NCBI RefSeq assembly: GCF_040358985.1
Contig: NZ_CP132932.1
Location: forward strand, 3,348,001 to 3,412,000
Direction: 5' to 3'
DNA from: Tunturibacter empetritectus
Lineage (GTDB): Bacteria; Acidobacteriota; Terriglobia; Terriglobales; Acidobacteriaceae
DNA length: 64,000 nucleotides
A program made the translations under genes and the position numbers. Under the pieces are notes generated by a model that saw only the letters and a program-made list of their open reading frames with translations, was not told where the DNA came from and did no database searches. Of the stretch, positions 45,048 through 59,144 are shown piece after piece (within the stretch, counting starts at the first letter, position 1; every line of letters starts with the position of its first letter).

Positions 45048-45158
45048 CGTGATACTGTCTTTCCGGCATACTTATAAGAGTGCCTCAATGTCCAGTTGAG
45101 GTCAGTCGAGAACCACGCCCGGAGAGTTCAACTCCAGAGGGGTGGGAGACGAGGGAAA

Positions 45159-45869
45159 ATGGCAAGGAAGCTCTCTAAGAATCTAGTAAAGGCGCGTGCG
45201 CTCGTCGAGCCCCGTCCTTATCTGTTGGCGGACGCAGTTCCGCTCCTGCAAAAAGCAAAGTACGCGAAGTTCGACGAGACCGTCGATCTGACCATGCGTC
45301 TGGGCGTCGATCCCCGCCACGCGGACCAGATGGTTCGTGGCACGGTGGTGCTCCCGCACGGCCTTGGCAAGTCCAAGATCGTTGCCGTCATCACCTCGGG
45401 CGATCGTATCAAGGAAGCAGAGGCTGCCGGCGCTGAGTTCGTCGGTGGTGAGGACTTAGTCGAGAAGATCCAGAAAGAAAACTGGACTGCCTTTGACGCT
45501 CTGATTGCGACCCCCGACATGATGCGTTCCGTTGGACGTCTCGGCAAGGTGCTCGGCCCCAAGGGTCTGATGCCCAACCCGAAGACGGGTACGGTCACGA
45601 CTGACGTTGCCGCTGCGGTCAAGGAGATTAAGGCCGGTAAGGTCGAGTTCCGCACCGACAAGACCGCGCTGGTTCACGTTCCAGTCGGCAAGCTCTCATT
45701 CGATCCGCAGAAGCTGGTCGATAACGCGATGACTGTGATTACGAGTGTCGTGAAGGCCAAGCCGTCGGCCGCCAAGGGCAAGTACATCAAGGGTGTCACG
45801 CTGAGCTCGAGCATGGGCCCTGGCATTCAACTCGACTACGCCGCTGCTGAACTAGCAGGCAAGGCCTAA
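45159..45869 (+). CDS. rplA: 50S ribosomal protein L1
   Basis: A 236-residue protein from the ATG at 45159 (GAGGG upstream). It carries [79 protein letters not shown] and the terminal GPGIQLDYA. Transcription must start within or after the upstream membrane-protein gene, given the break from rplK. Confidence 0.97.
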   Translation: MARKLSKNLVKARALVEPRPYLLADAVPLLQKAKYAKFDETVDLTMRLGVDPRHADQMVRGTVVLPHGLGKSKIVAVITSGDRIKEAEAAGAEFVGGEDLVEKIQKENWTAFDALIATPDMMRSVGRLGKVLGPKGLMPNPKTGTVTTDVAAAVKEIKAGKVEFRTDKTALVHVPVGKLSFDPQKLVDNAMTVITSVVKAKPSAAKGKYIKGVTLSSSMGPGIQLDYAAAELAGKA

Positions 45870-45946
45870 TCAATTTTTAGTTAGCACGAAACCCCCTCTG
45901 GCGCGGAAGCGAGGAGCGGGCGAGCGAAAGCGAAGAGGATTCAGTC

Positions 45947-46738
45947 ATGGCATTGACCAGAGCATCAAAGACGGAGAAGGTGAAGCAGCTCGCAACCGAG
46001 CTCGAGCACTCGACCTCCGCTATCATCGGCACCTTCAAGGGCCTCACCGCTTCGAAGGACTTCGAGCTGCGTAAGACCGTTCGCGCCGCCGGTGGAAACT
46101 ATCACGTCGTGAAGAACAAGCTGGCTGCACGCGCTAGCGAAGGCACCAAGATCGAGTCGGCGCTGCAGGGTCTCAAGGGCGTATCGGCTGTTGCCTACAC
46201 CTCGGGCGATCCTGTTGCTCTGGCTAAGGCGCTTTCGACCTGGGTCAAGGACAACGCTGAGTTCACCTTCAAGCTGGGCATCGTCGACGGCAAGGTGATC
46301 GACGTTCGTGAGATTGGCGATCTCGCCACCATGCCGGGCAAGGAAGAGCTCTTCTCTAAGCTTCTCTTCCTCATTCAGTCGCCTGCGCAGCGTTTGGCCA
46401 CGGTCATCAACGCTACCGGCCGCGATCTCGCGGTTGTAATCAACCAGGGCGTAGAAAAGGGCAAGTTTGCAGGCGCAGCCGCTCCGGCAACTGTCGAAGC
46501 GACGAAAGCAGAAGCTGTCGAAGCTCCTAAAGCAGAGGCCAAGGTTGAAGAGACTCCTGTCGCAGAGGCCGCAGTCGTTGAAGTTCCTGCTGCTGAGGCT
46601 CCCGCCGCTGAAGGTCAGCTCGTAGCCGAGGCGCACGCCGTCGAAGCTCCCGGCGCCGATGCCACCGCTGAGCAGCCCGAGAACTCCACCGCATCGCAGG
46701 GTGGGGAAGCCGCGACCACCGACCCGGTCGAAGGCTAA
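45947..46738 (+). CDS. rplJ: 50S ribosomal protein L10 with long acidic C-terminal tail
   Basis: A 263-residue protein. Residues 1-175 are a normal L10: TRASKTEKVKQLATELEHSTSAIIGTFKGLTASKDFELRK, YHVVKNKLAARAS, and the L12-binding helix near 140-175 (FSKLLFLIQSPAQRLATVIN). Residues about 177-263 form an Ala/Glu/Val/Pro-rich low-complexity tail with repeated EAPKAEA/AEAPAAE-like units. Standard L10 is about 165-180 residues, so the tail is an extension. The GAAGAGGATTCAGTC leader supports the start. Confidence 0.95.
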   Translation: MALTRASKTEKVKQLATELEHSTSAIIGTFKGLTASKDFELRKTVRAAGGNYHVVKNKLAARASEGTKIESALQGLKGVSAVAYTSGDPVALAKALSTWVKDNAEFTFKLGIVDGKVIDVREIGDLATMPGKEELFSKLLFLIQSPAQRLATVINATGRDLAVVINQGVEKGKFAGAAAPATVEATKAEAVEAPKAEAKVEETPVAEAAVVEVPAAEAPAAEGQLVAEAHAVEAPGADATAEQPENSTASQGGEAATTDPVEG

Positions 46739-46875
46739 ACAAGTTTCGCCTGGTCTTCCCGGGGGCGCTGGTCTGGGCGCAACGGAAACCCTGGAAGGCA
46801 TAGGCAGCCGAAGCGCAGTCAGGCTTTGGAAGAGCAATAGGCACCACAAAGTTCAGTTCTAATTGGAGAAATAAC

Positions 46876-47250
46876 ATGGCAGACATCCAGCAGTTGGAAG
46901 ATTCAATCGTTAGCCTCAGCCTCCTCGAGGCTTCGGCTCTGGTCAAGAAGCTCGAAGAGCGTCTCGGCGTTTCAGCAGCAGCGGCAGTTGCAGCCCCGGC
47001 AGCCGGCGGCGGAGCAGCGGCAGCGGCTCCGGTCGAAGAGAAGACCGAGTTCACCGTTATCCTCAAGGATGCCGGCGCGAATAAGATCAACACCATCAAG
47101 GCTGTACGCGAAGTCACCGCTCTTGGGCTGAAGGAAGCCAAGGATCTGGTCGACGCCGCTCCCAAGCCCTTGAAGGAGAACATTTCGAAGGATGATGCAG
47201 CTGCCATCGCCAAGAAGTTCGAAGGCGTTGCAACCATCGAAATCAAGTAG
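46876..47250 (+). CDS. rplL: 50S ribosomal protein L7/L12
   Basis: A 124-residue protein: N-terminal dimerisation helices ([26 protein letters not shown]), Ala-rich hinge ([22 protein letters not shown]) and the C-terminal factor-binding domain ([39 protein letters not shown]). Binds the helix of L10. The 137-base gap to rplJ holds no other gene. Confidence 0.97.
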   Translation: MADIQQLEDSIVSLSLLEASALVKKLEERLGVSAAAAVAAPAAGGGAAAAAPVEEKTEFTVILKDAGANKINTIKAVREVTALGLKEAKDLVDAAPKPLKENISKDDAAAIAKKFEGVATIEIK

Positions 47251-47885
47251 TTAACTGCCAGCTTGCACTATAAGGCGGAACGCGATATTCTTGACTTTAG
47301 AGAAAATTCGTTCCGCCTTGACGTGCTCATTGGCGGCCAGCGGTACCCAGAAAAAACTTCGTTGTACCCGGATCATCCTGTCTTCACAGGTTAAGGAACC
47401 GGCCACTATACGCTTCGAGCGGCGGATGCGCATAGTGCAATAAGAATCATGCGAGCGGCGCAACTTTGGGGTAGGCGAACCTCAATGGCGGCAGGCATTA
47501 ACACTACTCATATAGAAACAGTGCACAAGTCGACCTTTGCGCTCATGGGGCATGCTGTCCCCGCGAGCGCTTTGCCGTGTTTATCGGCATTGTCTCCGCT
47601 AAAGGAGCCAACAGTACGCTGCACGCGTTCTTTATAGCAGCTTCGAACGCCTGTAGGTAGTAAAAGTTTCAAGATTTATCCGTGCCGCGGACCATTACGG
47701 CAAGACATTTTGCGCACGGGGCTCGCTGCCATCGAGGACAGCAAGACCCGAAGATCTTAAACACTGCGCGATCAGAAGCAAACCCGGAGGGCCTGACCGA
47801 AGCCCTCCCCTAACGAGTGAAGCCAGCAATACGATGCCGGCAGACGCACTCGGGAGGCCTCGAAGGTCAGTTTTCAGGAGAGAGC
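47251..47885. other. rplL-rpoB intergenic/leader region
   Basis: A 635-base stretch without a convincing gene. It begins with a long-range inverted repeat AAGGCGGAACG (47272-47282) / CGTTCCGCCTT (47309-47319) around a 26-base AT-rich loop, a candidate RNA processing or attenuation site. The rest shows no clear reading frame. Just before rpoB lies the TTCAGGAGAGAGC ribosome binding site. A promoter here is likely but not evident by eye. Confidence 0.55.
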
Positions 47886-50800
47886 ATGTCTGGCGAGTCC
47901 AACAACAGCGAAATGCGCGCGATCCGAAGCCGTCTTGATTTTTCCAAGATCCCCACATCCATCCAGATCCCTAACCTCATTGAAGTGCAGCGCCGCAGCT
48001 ACGAGCGCTTCCTGCAGATGGACAAGCTCCCGCAGGAGCGCGAAGACAACGGCCTGCAGTCGGTCTTCACCTCAGTCTTCCCCATCACCGACTTCCGCAA
48101 CGTCTCCGAGCTCGAGTTCGTCGACTTCTCGATCGGCAACTGGGAGTGCAAGTGCGGCTACCTCAAGGGCCTCAACCACCTGCGCACGGCCTGCACCAAC
48201 TGCGGCCACATGGTCATCACCGACCCCTTCCACCCGGGCGACGTCCTCTGCAACTTCTGCGGAACTTACAACAAGAACACCCCTGACTTCTGCACCAAGT
48301 GCGGCGACCCTGTCGGCCTGCAACTGAAGTATGACCAGGCAGAGTGCGAAGAGCGCGGCATGACCTACTCTGCACCCCTCAAGGTCACCATCCGTCTTAA
48401 GATCTACGACAAGGACCCTGAGACCGGCGTCAAGAGCCTGCGCGACATGAAGGAACAGGAAGTCTTCTTCGGCGACATCCCGCTGATGAGCCAGAACGGC
48501 ACCTTCATCGTCAATGGCACCGAGCGCGTCATCGTGTCGCAGCTCCACCGTTCGCCCGGCGTCTTCTTCGAGACCGCAAACAACCGCACCTACTTCCTCG
48601 GCAAGATCATTCCGTACCGCGGCAGCTGGGTCGAATTCGAGTACGACCAGAAGAACACCCTCTACGTCCGCATCGACCGCAAGCGCAAGTTCCTCGGCAC
48701 CATCTTCCTGCGCGCGCTCGGCCTGCGTACCGACGAGGAGATCCTCAAGACCTTCTACACCGTCGACACTATCAACGTAGCCGACGGCAAGCTGCACTGG
48801 AAGGTCGTTCCCGAAGGTCAGCTCAGCAACCTGCAGGGCACCCGTCCCGCGCATGCCGTCACCGTCAAAGGGGAAGAGATCGCTCCTGCCACACGCAAGA
48901 TCTCTGCTCACACCATGAAGGGTCTGCGCAGCCACAAGATCGACTCGGTCGAAGTTGAGACCAGCGAGTTCGATGGCGCTATGACCGCCGCTGACGTGGT
49001 CGATCTCACCACCGGCGAGTTGCTCTACGAAGCCAACCAGGAGTTGACCGCCGACAAGCTGCACAAGATCATCCAGTCCGGCGTCACCAGCATCGAGGTC
49101 TTCTTCCCAGAGCGCGACGACGTGGGCAACATCATCACCAACACCCTTCGTCGCGACTCCGTGCGCAAGCCTGAGGAAGCTCTCATCGAGATCTACCGCA
49201 AGCTGCGTCCCGGCGACCCACCGACGCTCGACACCGCGACTGCGCTCTTCGAAGGTATGTTCTTCGATCCGCGTAAGTACGACTTCTCGCGCGTCGGCCG
49301 CCTCAAATTCAACATCAAGCTCTACGAGAACCAGGATCCGTCTGGCCTCGACAAGCGCACGTTGACCCCCGAGGACTTCTACGGCACCATCCGCTATCTG
49401 CTCAAGCTGCGCAAGAACATCGGTGTCGTCGACGACATCGACCACCTTGGCAACCGCCGCGTTCGCGCCGTCGGTGAGCTGATGGAGAACCAGTTCCGCA
49501 TCGGCCTCGTCCGTATGGAGCGCGCCATCAAGGAAAAGATGTCGGTCTACCAAGAGATGTCGACCGCGATGCCGCATGACCTCATCAACGCCAAGCCAGT
49601 CATGGCCGCGATTCGTGAGTTCTTCGGCTCCTCGCAGCTCTCGCAGTTCATGGACCAGACCAACCCCCTGTCGGAGATCACGCACAAGCGTCGCCTCTCC
49701 GCCCTTGGGCCCGGTGGTCTCTCCCGTGAGCGCGCCGGCTTTGAAGTCCGCGACGTGCACCCCACTCACTACGGCCGCATCTGCCCGATTGAGACACCGG
49801 AAGGCCCGAACATCGGTCTCATCTCGTCGCTCTCCTGCTTTGCGCGCATCAACGAATATGGCTTCATCGAGTCTCCCTACCGCCGCGTGAAGGAAGGCCG
49901 TGCGCTAGACTACGTCTCCGTCTCGAACGCCGGTGAGTCCGGTCTGCGTCAAGGCGACTACCTCGAGATCGAAGAGGCCCGCGCCAAGAACGCAGAGTTG
50001 AAGAAGGCCGGCAAGCGCACTATGGACCTCGCCCCCTTCAGCTTCTACCTCTCGGCCTGGGAAGAAGATCGCCACACCATCGCGCAGGCGAACATCGAGC
50101 TCGATGAGAAGTTGAACATCGTGCAGGATGTCGTCGACGCTCGTCGCCAAGGCAACTTCGTCCTCGTCAACAAGTCCGAGGTGGACTACGTCGACGTCTC
50201 GCCGAAGCAGCTTGTCTCAGTAGCCGCATCGCTTGTCCCGTTCCTCGAGCACGACGACGCCAACCGCGCTCTGATGGGTGCCAACATGCAACGGCAGTCG
50301 GTTCCTCTGCTCGTCGCTGAGGCTCCGTTCGTCGGTACCGGTATGGAAGGCGTCACCGCCCGCGACTCCGGCGCCGTCATCCTGGCCAAGCGTAACGGCA
50401 TCATCGACTCAGTTGACTCCGAGCGCATCATCGTGCGCGTAGAAGGCGAGCACCACCCCACGCAGCTCTCGCGTGAGGTCGGCTCGGACATCTATCAGCT
50501 CACGAAGTTCAAGCGCTCCAACCAGAACACCTGCATCAACCAAAAACCGATCGTTCGCAAGGGCGATCGCGTCATCAAGGGTCAGGTCATCGCCGACGGT
50601 CCTTGCACTGAGCAGGGCGAACTCGGCCTCGGCCGTAACGTTCTGGTCGCCTTCATGCCATGGCGTGGTTACAACTTTGAGGACGCGATCCTTATCTCGG
50701 AGAAGCTGGTCCGCGAGGACTACTACACCTCGATCCACATCGAGGAGTTCGAGATCGAAGCCCGCGACACCAAGCTTGGACCGGAAGAGATCACGCGCGA

Positions 50801-52373
50801 TATCCCCAACGTCAGCGAGCACGCACTGCGCGATCTCGATGACTCAGGCATCATCCGCATCGGAGCGAAGATCGGTCACAACGACATCCTCGTCGGCAAG
50901 GTAACGCCGAAGGGTGAAACTCAGCTGACGCCGGAAGAGAAGCTTCTCCGCGCCATCTTCGGAGAAAAGGCCGGCGATGTTCGCGACGCTTCCCTGACGT
51001 GCCCTCCGGGTATCGAAGGCACTGTCGTCGACGTCCGCATCTTCTCCCGCAAGGGTCAGGAGAAGGACGAGCGCGCCAAGCAGATCGAGCAGGAGATGAT
51101 CGAGAAGCTCGAGCGCAACCTCGCCGACGAGATTCGTATTCTCACCGACGAACGTCTCAAACGTCTCGAAGCGATCCTGGGAGCCAAAGAAGTTTTGGCT
51201 GATCTCCACGATGAGCGCACCAACAAGAAGCTGCTCAACAAGGGCGACATCCTCGACCGCGACACCATTGAGCTCATCAGCACTCGTAACCTCAAGCGCA
51301 TCCGCTACGCTGACAAGGATCCGCGTGTGAACGAGCAGATCGATGAGATCGAGGAGATGACCTCACGTCAGATCGATGTTCTCCGCAAGATCACCAACGA
51401 GAAGATCAGCAAGATGCAGAAGGGCGACGAACTCTCGCCTGGTGTCATCAAGATGGTCAAGGTCTACATCGCCATGAAGCGCAAGCTCTCTGTCGGTGAC
51501 AAGATGGCCGGCCGCCACGGGAACAAGGGTGTTATCGCACGAATCCTTCCTGAGGAAGACATGCCGTACCTCCCCGATGGAACGCCGGTGGAGATCGTGC
51601 TCAACCCGCTCGGTGTGCCTTCGCGTATGAACGTCGGTCAGATCCTTGAGACACACCTTGGGTGGGCTGCACACACCCTTGGCGCGCAGATCGCCGAGCT
51701 TGCCGCCACGATGGAGTCGGCCAACGAAGTCCGCGAGCTCTTCAAGGCGCGCTTCGCCGGTACCGCCGCACTCAACCAGCTTCTTGACCTAGACGACGAG
51801 CAGACTCTGCGCATTGCCGCCGGCATGAAGCGCGGTATCTGGTTCGGCACGGCAGTCTTCGACGGTGCACGCGAGACCGAGATCAAGGCGCTCCTCAAGG
51901 CCGCTGGTCTCCCCAGCTCGGGCAAGTCGCAGCTCTACGATGGCATGATCGGAGAACCCTTCGAACAGCCTGCCACCGTTGGCTACATCTACATGCTCAA
52001 GCTGTCGCACCTTGTCGACGACAAGATCCACGCTCGTTCCATCGGACCGTACTCGCTCATCACTCAGCAGCCGCTGGGTGGTAAGGCGCAGTTCGGCGGA
52101 CAGCGCTTCGGTGAGATGGAGGTCTGGGCCCTTGAAGCTTACGGCGCCGCCTACATCCTGCAGGAGCTGCTCACCGCCAAGTCTGACGACGTCTTCGGCC
52201 GTACCAAGATCTACGAGGCCATCGTCAAGGGCGAAGCTGCCATCGAGCCGGGTGTTCCAGAGTCCTTCAACGTTCTTATCCGCGAACTGCAGTCCCTCTG
52301 CCTCGACGTCGAACTGATCAAACAGGCCGACCAGAAGAAGCAGCCGCTGCCAGCCATCGCCGCAGCAGATTAG
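47886..52373 (+). CDS. rpoB: DNA-directed RNA polymerase subunit beta
   Basis: A 1495-residue beta subunit; the start at 47886 follows AGGAG. Conserved blocks include [19 protein letters not shown], the rifampicin region ([27 protein letters not shown]), [44 protein letters not shown] and [13 protein letters not shown]. Unusually, residues 88-139 form an insertion with four cysteine pairs (CxC, CxxC, CxxC, CxxC) just before the conserved [20 protein letters not shown]. In most beta subunits this spot is a short loop. The insertion may bind one or two zinc ions. Confidence 0.98.
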   Translation: MSGESNNSEMRAIRSRLDFSKIPTSIQIPNLIEVQRRSYERFLQMDKLPQEREDNGLQSVFTSVFPITDFRNVSELEFVDFSIGNWECKCGYLKGLNHLRTACTNCGHMVITDPFHPGDVLCNFCGTYNKNTPDFCTKCGDPVGLQLKYDQAECEERGMTYSAPLKVTIRLKIYDKDPETGVKSLRDMKEQEVFFGDIPLMSQNGTFIVNGTERVIVSQLHRSPGVFFETANNRTYFLGKIIPYRGSWVEFEYDQKNTLYVRIDRKRKFLGTIFLRALGLRTDEEILKTFYTVDTINVADGKLHWKVVPEGQLSNLQGTRPAHAVTVKGEEIAPATRKISAHTMKGLRSHKIDSVEVETSEFDGAMTAADVVDLTTGELLYEANQELTADKLHKIIQSGVTSIEVFFPERDDVGNIITNTLRRDSVRKPEEALIEIYRKLRPGDPPTLDTATALFEGMFFDPRKYDFSRVGRLKFNIKLYENQDPSGLDKRTLTPEDFYGTIRYLLKLRKNIGVVDDIDHLGNRRVRAVGELMENQFRIGLVRMERAIKEKMSVYQEMSTAMPHDLINAKPVMAAIREFFGSSQLSQFMDQTNPLSEITHKRRLSALGPGGLSRERAGFEVRDVHPTHYGRICPIETPEGPNIGLISSLSCFARINEYGFIESPYRRVKEGRALDYVSVSNAGESGLRQGDYLEIEEARAKNAELKKAGKRTMDLAPFSFYLSAWEEDRHTIAQANIELDEKLNIVQDVVDARRQGNFVLVNKSEVDYVDVSPKQLVSVAASLVPFLEHDDANRALMGANMQRQSVPLLVAEAPFVGTGMEGVTARDSGAVILAKRNGIIDSVDSERIIVRVEGEHHPTQLSREVGSDIYQLTKFKRSNQNTCINQKPIVRKGDRVIKGQVIADGPCTEQGELGLGRNVLVAFMPWRGYNFEDAILISEKLVREDYYTSIHIEEFEIEARDTKLGPEEITRDIPNVSEHALRDLDDSGIIRIGAKIGHNDILVGKVTPKGETQLTPEEKLLRAIFGEKAGDVRDASLTCPPGIEGTVVDVRIFSRKGQEKDERAKQIEQEMIEKLERNLADEIRILTDERLKRLEAILGAKEVLADLHDERTNKKLLNKGDILDRDTIELISTRNLKRIRYADKDPRVNEQIDEIEEMTSRQIDVLRKITNEKISKMQKGDELSPGVIKMVKVYIAMKRKLSVGDKMAGRHGNKGVIARILPEEDMPYLPDGTPVEIVLNPLGVPSRMNVGQILETHLGWAAHTLGAQIAELAATMESANEVRELFKARFAGTAALNQLLDLDDEQTLRIAAGMKRGIWFGTAVFDGARETEIKALLKAAGLPSSGKSQLYDGMIGEPFEQPATVGYIYMLKLSHLVDDKIHARSIGPYSLITQQPLGGKAQFGGQRFGEMEVWALEAYGAAYILQELLTAKSDDVFGRTKIYEAIVKGEAAIEPGVPESFNVLIRELQSLCLDVELIKQADQKKQPLPAIAAAD

Positions 52374-52571
52374 TCGATACCGCTCCACCCCAGGCACGGT
52401 CCTTCTGAATGAGGCTTACGCTCAACATTCACGAAGGGCCGGCCAAAAGGGAAGAGCAACAAAGAGAAGCAGGCGACGGACCTAACCACCCACCGCCCAG
52501 CAGAAGTAAAGCAGCAGTAACCAGCAGCAAGGCGCAAAAAACGCCAGACACTGCATACGGAGACGCCAAAT

Positions 52572-56762
<4,191 letters not shown>

Positions 56763-56802
56763 CTTCGCGTCACGGCGAAAAGCGCTTCGCGCAAAAACAA
56801 AC

Positions 56803-56830
56803 AACGGCAGAGCTTCGGCTCTGCCGTTTT
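56803..56830 (+). terminator. Rho-independent terminator of rpoBC
   Basis: An 11-base perfect stem AACGGCAGAGC/GCTCTGCCGTT closed by the stable TTCG tetraloop and followed by TTGTTT. Its stem is the same as that of the terminator after the M23 gene at 31227. Confidence 0.92.
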
Positions 56831-56943
56831 GTTTCTAAACATCACCGAATTACCTATGGTCTGGTAGGCTTGCTGTGATCGTCGAGAGAGACAGAACATT
56901 GCGGACTAGTCAAGTAATAAGCTGTGGGATCAGTCATTTCAAA

Positions 56944-57858
56944 ATGCTTAGTAGGGTATTTATTTTCGCTACACTTATGTGTTCTTCCAGCTTGATTCTT
57001 AGCCAACCTGCCAAGACGACGGATATTCGTGCTTCGAACAACATAGCCAGTCAGCTAACTGAGCACGGCACCTGTGCTGTTGGTGTCTTCACAGACAAGA
57101 AGATGGCTTTCGTCATTGACAGTCGCATGACGCTGACTTCGAATGGAAAATATCTCGGTCATAAAGAAGGTTGTAAGGTAGTTCTTGCGCGCCCAAAAGT
57201 TCTACTAGCAGCAACGGGTGTGGAGGATTCAATTTATGACGTTAATCATTGGAATGCGCTTGAGCAGGCTCAGGCAGCAATGAAGTTGTTACCGGAAAAT
57301 CCGACCTACGACCAGCTTGACGCGTGGGGACTTCAGTGGGCTCAAACCATGTGGGGTCATTATCGCAACTCGGGAGCGAAACCAGACTATACAGGCGTGG
57401 TTTCTCAGCTCTTCGTCATGACTAAGATAGACGGGCAGACATACGTTTTGAAGCCAACTGTAACTTGGGATGGAGTCCGATTCGGATTTACCTCTATCTT
57501 TGCGGCGGTGTCACCAGAAGCGTCTACTCAATATTCAGGCGTTTGCCGAAAATTTGTTACAACTCATGATCAGGCAGGAGCACATCCTCGCGAGATTCCT
57601 GTCACCGCTGAAGAATTGCGGGAAATGAATGCCATTGGAGATGACCGTGTTAGAGCTCAGACTATCGGTGAGTTGACTGATGTCGCCACGCGATTTGAAC
57701 TAAAGTTCACCGCAATTGACGAACGTCTTGAAGGAGACTATGCAAGTATCGGAGCCCCGTATTCAACCGCTTCTTGGGATGAAGGAGCTCTGACCTGGAA
57801 AACCAAATTCAATCCAGCATGCAGTGCAAAGATGACGGGAACGGTTGCTTCTAAATAA
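56944..57858 (+). CDS. secreted protein with proteasome/HslV-like Ntn-hydrolase signature
   Basis: A 304-residue protein from the ATG at 56944; the N-terminus (MLSRVFIFATLMCSSSLILSQ) is a signal peptide. After a 20-residue propeptide-like stretch comes HGTCAVGVFTDKKMAFVIDSR. The Gly42-Thr43 junction, Asp59 (16 residues after the Thr) and Lys78 in EGCKVVLARPKVLLAATG line up by eye with the catalytic Thr1, Asp17 and Lys33 and the AG motif of proteasome beta subunits and HslV. The second half (WGLQWAQTMWGHYRN, FGFTSIFAAVSPEAS) is not recognised. If correct it would be an autoprocessed N-terminal-nucleophile hydrolase outside the cytoplasm. Composition is AT-rich compared with rpoC. Function inferred only. 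Confidence 0.55.
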   Translation: MLSRVFIFATLMCSSSLILSQPAKTTDIRASNNIASQLTEHGTCAVGVFTDKKMAFVIDSRMTLTSNGKYLGHKEGCKVVLARPKVLLAATGVEDSIYDVNHWNALEQAQAAMKLLPENPTYDQLDAWGLQWAQTMWGHYRNSGAKPDYTGVVSQLFVMTKIDGQTYVLKPTVTWDGVRFGFTSIFAAVSPEASTQYSGVCRKFVTTHDQAGAHPREIPVTAEELREMNAIGDDRVRAQTIGELTDVATRFELKFTAIDERLEGDYASIGAPYSTASWDEGALTWKTKFNPACSAKMTGTVASK

Positions 57859-57912
57859 CGTGGCGGGTGTCCCACACGGCGGGTGGCCCATACATGAATC
57901 CTTGTATACATC

Positions 57913-57971
57913 GGGTGCCCCATTCATGCAGTCTCATCGCATGAGTGGGCATTCGCGCCAACCGCGAACCG
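57913..57971. repeat. GGGTGCCC palindromic repeat, copy 1
   Basis: GGGTGCCCCATTCATG, an 11-base loop, CATGAGTGGGCATTCGC, then GCGAACCG. The arms are near-perfect inverted repeats. Just upstream (57861-57900) are two degenerate pieces (GGCGGGTGTCCCACAC and GGCGGGTGGCCCATACATGAA). It shares its arms with the copy at 63301 and in part with 59654. Confidence 0.8.
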
Positions 57972-58025
57972 CTTTAGCAGCCGTTTAGCCAGGTACAGCT
58001 ATGGACGAGTGACAAAACTTCAGAG

Positions 58026-58606
58026 CTAGTGGGAGCGGTGGAGATGATATACGAGGCCTGCATCTAGGAAAGCGGAACCGACACCTTGATTTGAAGCACC
58101 CGCGACTGCTCCTAATTCAACGGCCCGAAGATCGAAGGAGTCACTCAGGCGGACATCAAGGCCGCCGGCGAACTCCACGCCGCCACTGGTAAATTGTGTG
58201 GGTTGTGGAGTGAGATCTTCGGAAGCAGGGCCCGTAATGTCGTTGACCTTGAAAGTCGAGGTGACCACTCCGCCTCCGAGCAGGAAATAAGGCGAAGGAC
58301 GACACGTTCCGGCACGAACCCGATTCGTAAAGCCGCCGCCGCTAAGGCTCCTCCCCGCGAACCAACACCGTAGGAGCCGCGGACATCAACTCCCGCAGTC
58401 AGGCGACTCTGTATCGGGAAATTATAGAAGACGCCACCGACGAACCCAGCTGTGTCACTCTTCGCCGCATAGTTGTTGTTGTTTTGGAAGCCATAATCGA
58501 CAAGCGCGACCGATCCGTAGATTGATGTCTGCGCAATGGCATTCTGTTTTGGAACAAAGAGGAGCAGCAAGACGAGCAATGACGTGAAGCAGCGAAAGAG
58601 GGTCAC
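58026..58606 (-). pseudogene. outer-membrane beta-barrel protein, frameshifted
   Basis: The reading starts at a GTG at 58606 (AAGGAAC upstream) with a signal peptide (CFTSLLVLLLLFVPKQNAIAQ). It continues as a small OmpA/porin-like barrel (SIYGSVALVDYGFQ, GGVFYNFPIQSRLTAGVDVRGSYGVG). Around 58353-58356, in a run of four C/G bases, the frame must shift by one base to continue as SLSGGGFTNRVRAG, PYFLLGGGVVTSTFKV and the C-terminal AFLDAGLVYHLHRSH ending at 58026. The two halves together make a barrel of about 193 residues. It is either a real loss of function or a single-base sequencing error. Confidence 0.65.
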
Positions 58607-58769
58607 CAGGTTCCTTATGTCGGGGCGTTGAGTTCAACATGACTCACGAGTTGCAAGCGAAGTATATCCATCAATGTCGATAGCTGAAATGACCTGATCG
58701 TGGGAGGGCGAGTGGTCCATACATAAAACTTACTAGGAACATTCGCGGCACACGCCAAAAACTCTATCT

Positions 58770-58798
58770 TTGACAATAAGCGTTTACTTATATAAATT
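58770..58798 (+). promoter_or_regulatory. sigma-70 promoter of the ArsR-SRPBCC operon, probably leaderless
   Basis: A perfect -35 box TTGACA at 58770-58775 is followed by AT-rich TATAAATTA from 58791, which gives a -10 hexamer (TATAAA or TAAATT) at 15-17 base spacing. The ATG of the regulator is at 58806, about where transcription would begin, and no ribosome binding site lies between. Confidence 0.65.
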
Positions 58799-58805
58799 AT
58801 TGACT

Positions 58806-59144
58806 ATGGAAGGCCTCGATACCAAATTCGCCGCCTTAGCTGATCCAACGCGTCGTGCGATCCTGGCGCGACTCTCGCTGGGAGAGGCTACTGTCAACGA
58901 ACTGGCAAGTCCCTTCGAGATGTCGCAACCGGCGATCTCGCAACACCTCAAGGTGCTTGAAGAAGCTGGGCTGATCATTTGCCGGGTCGAAGGTACAAAG
59001 CGCCCTCGCCGTCTCGCAAAAGAGGGTATCGAAGCTATGGATCAATGGCTTGGAATGCTCCACACTGCGCTTGAGAAAAACTACGACCGGTTGGACAGCG
59101 TTCTAGCCGGTACCAACACACAGAAGAAAGGAAAAAAGCGATGA
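58806..59144 (+). CDS. ArsR-family transcriptional regulator
   Basis: A 112-residue winged-helix repressor: FAALADPTRRAILARLSLGEATVNELASPFEMSQPAISQHLKVLEEAGLI is the classical ArsR helix-turn-helix, followed by the wing (CRVEGTKRPRRLA). The metal-binding ELCVCDL motif is absent, so it belongs to the group that pairs with SRPBCC/AHSA1 proteins. The stop overlaps the start of such a protein by four bases (ATGA). It probably represses its own operon. Confidence 0.87.
   Translation: MEGLDTKFAALADPTRRAILARLSLGEATVNELASPFEMSQPAISQHLKVLEEAGLIICRVEGTKRPRRLAKEGIEAMDQWLGMLHTALEKNYDRLDSVLAGTNTQKKGKKR

Noticed and set aside
48072..49769. Long open frame (565 codons) antisense to rpoB
   Set aside because: It mirrors the third-position bias of rpoB; the product is a low-complexity Val/Asp/Glu/Leu mixture.
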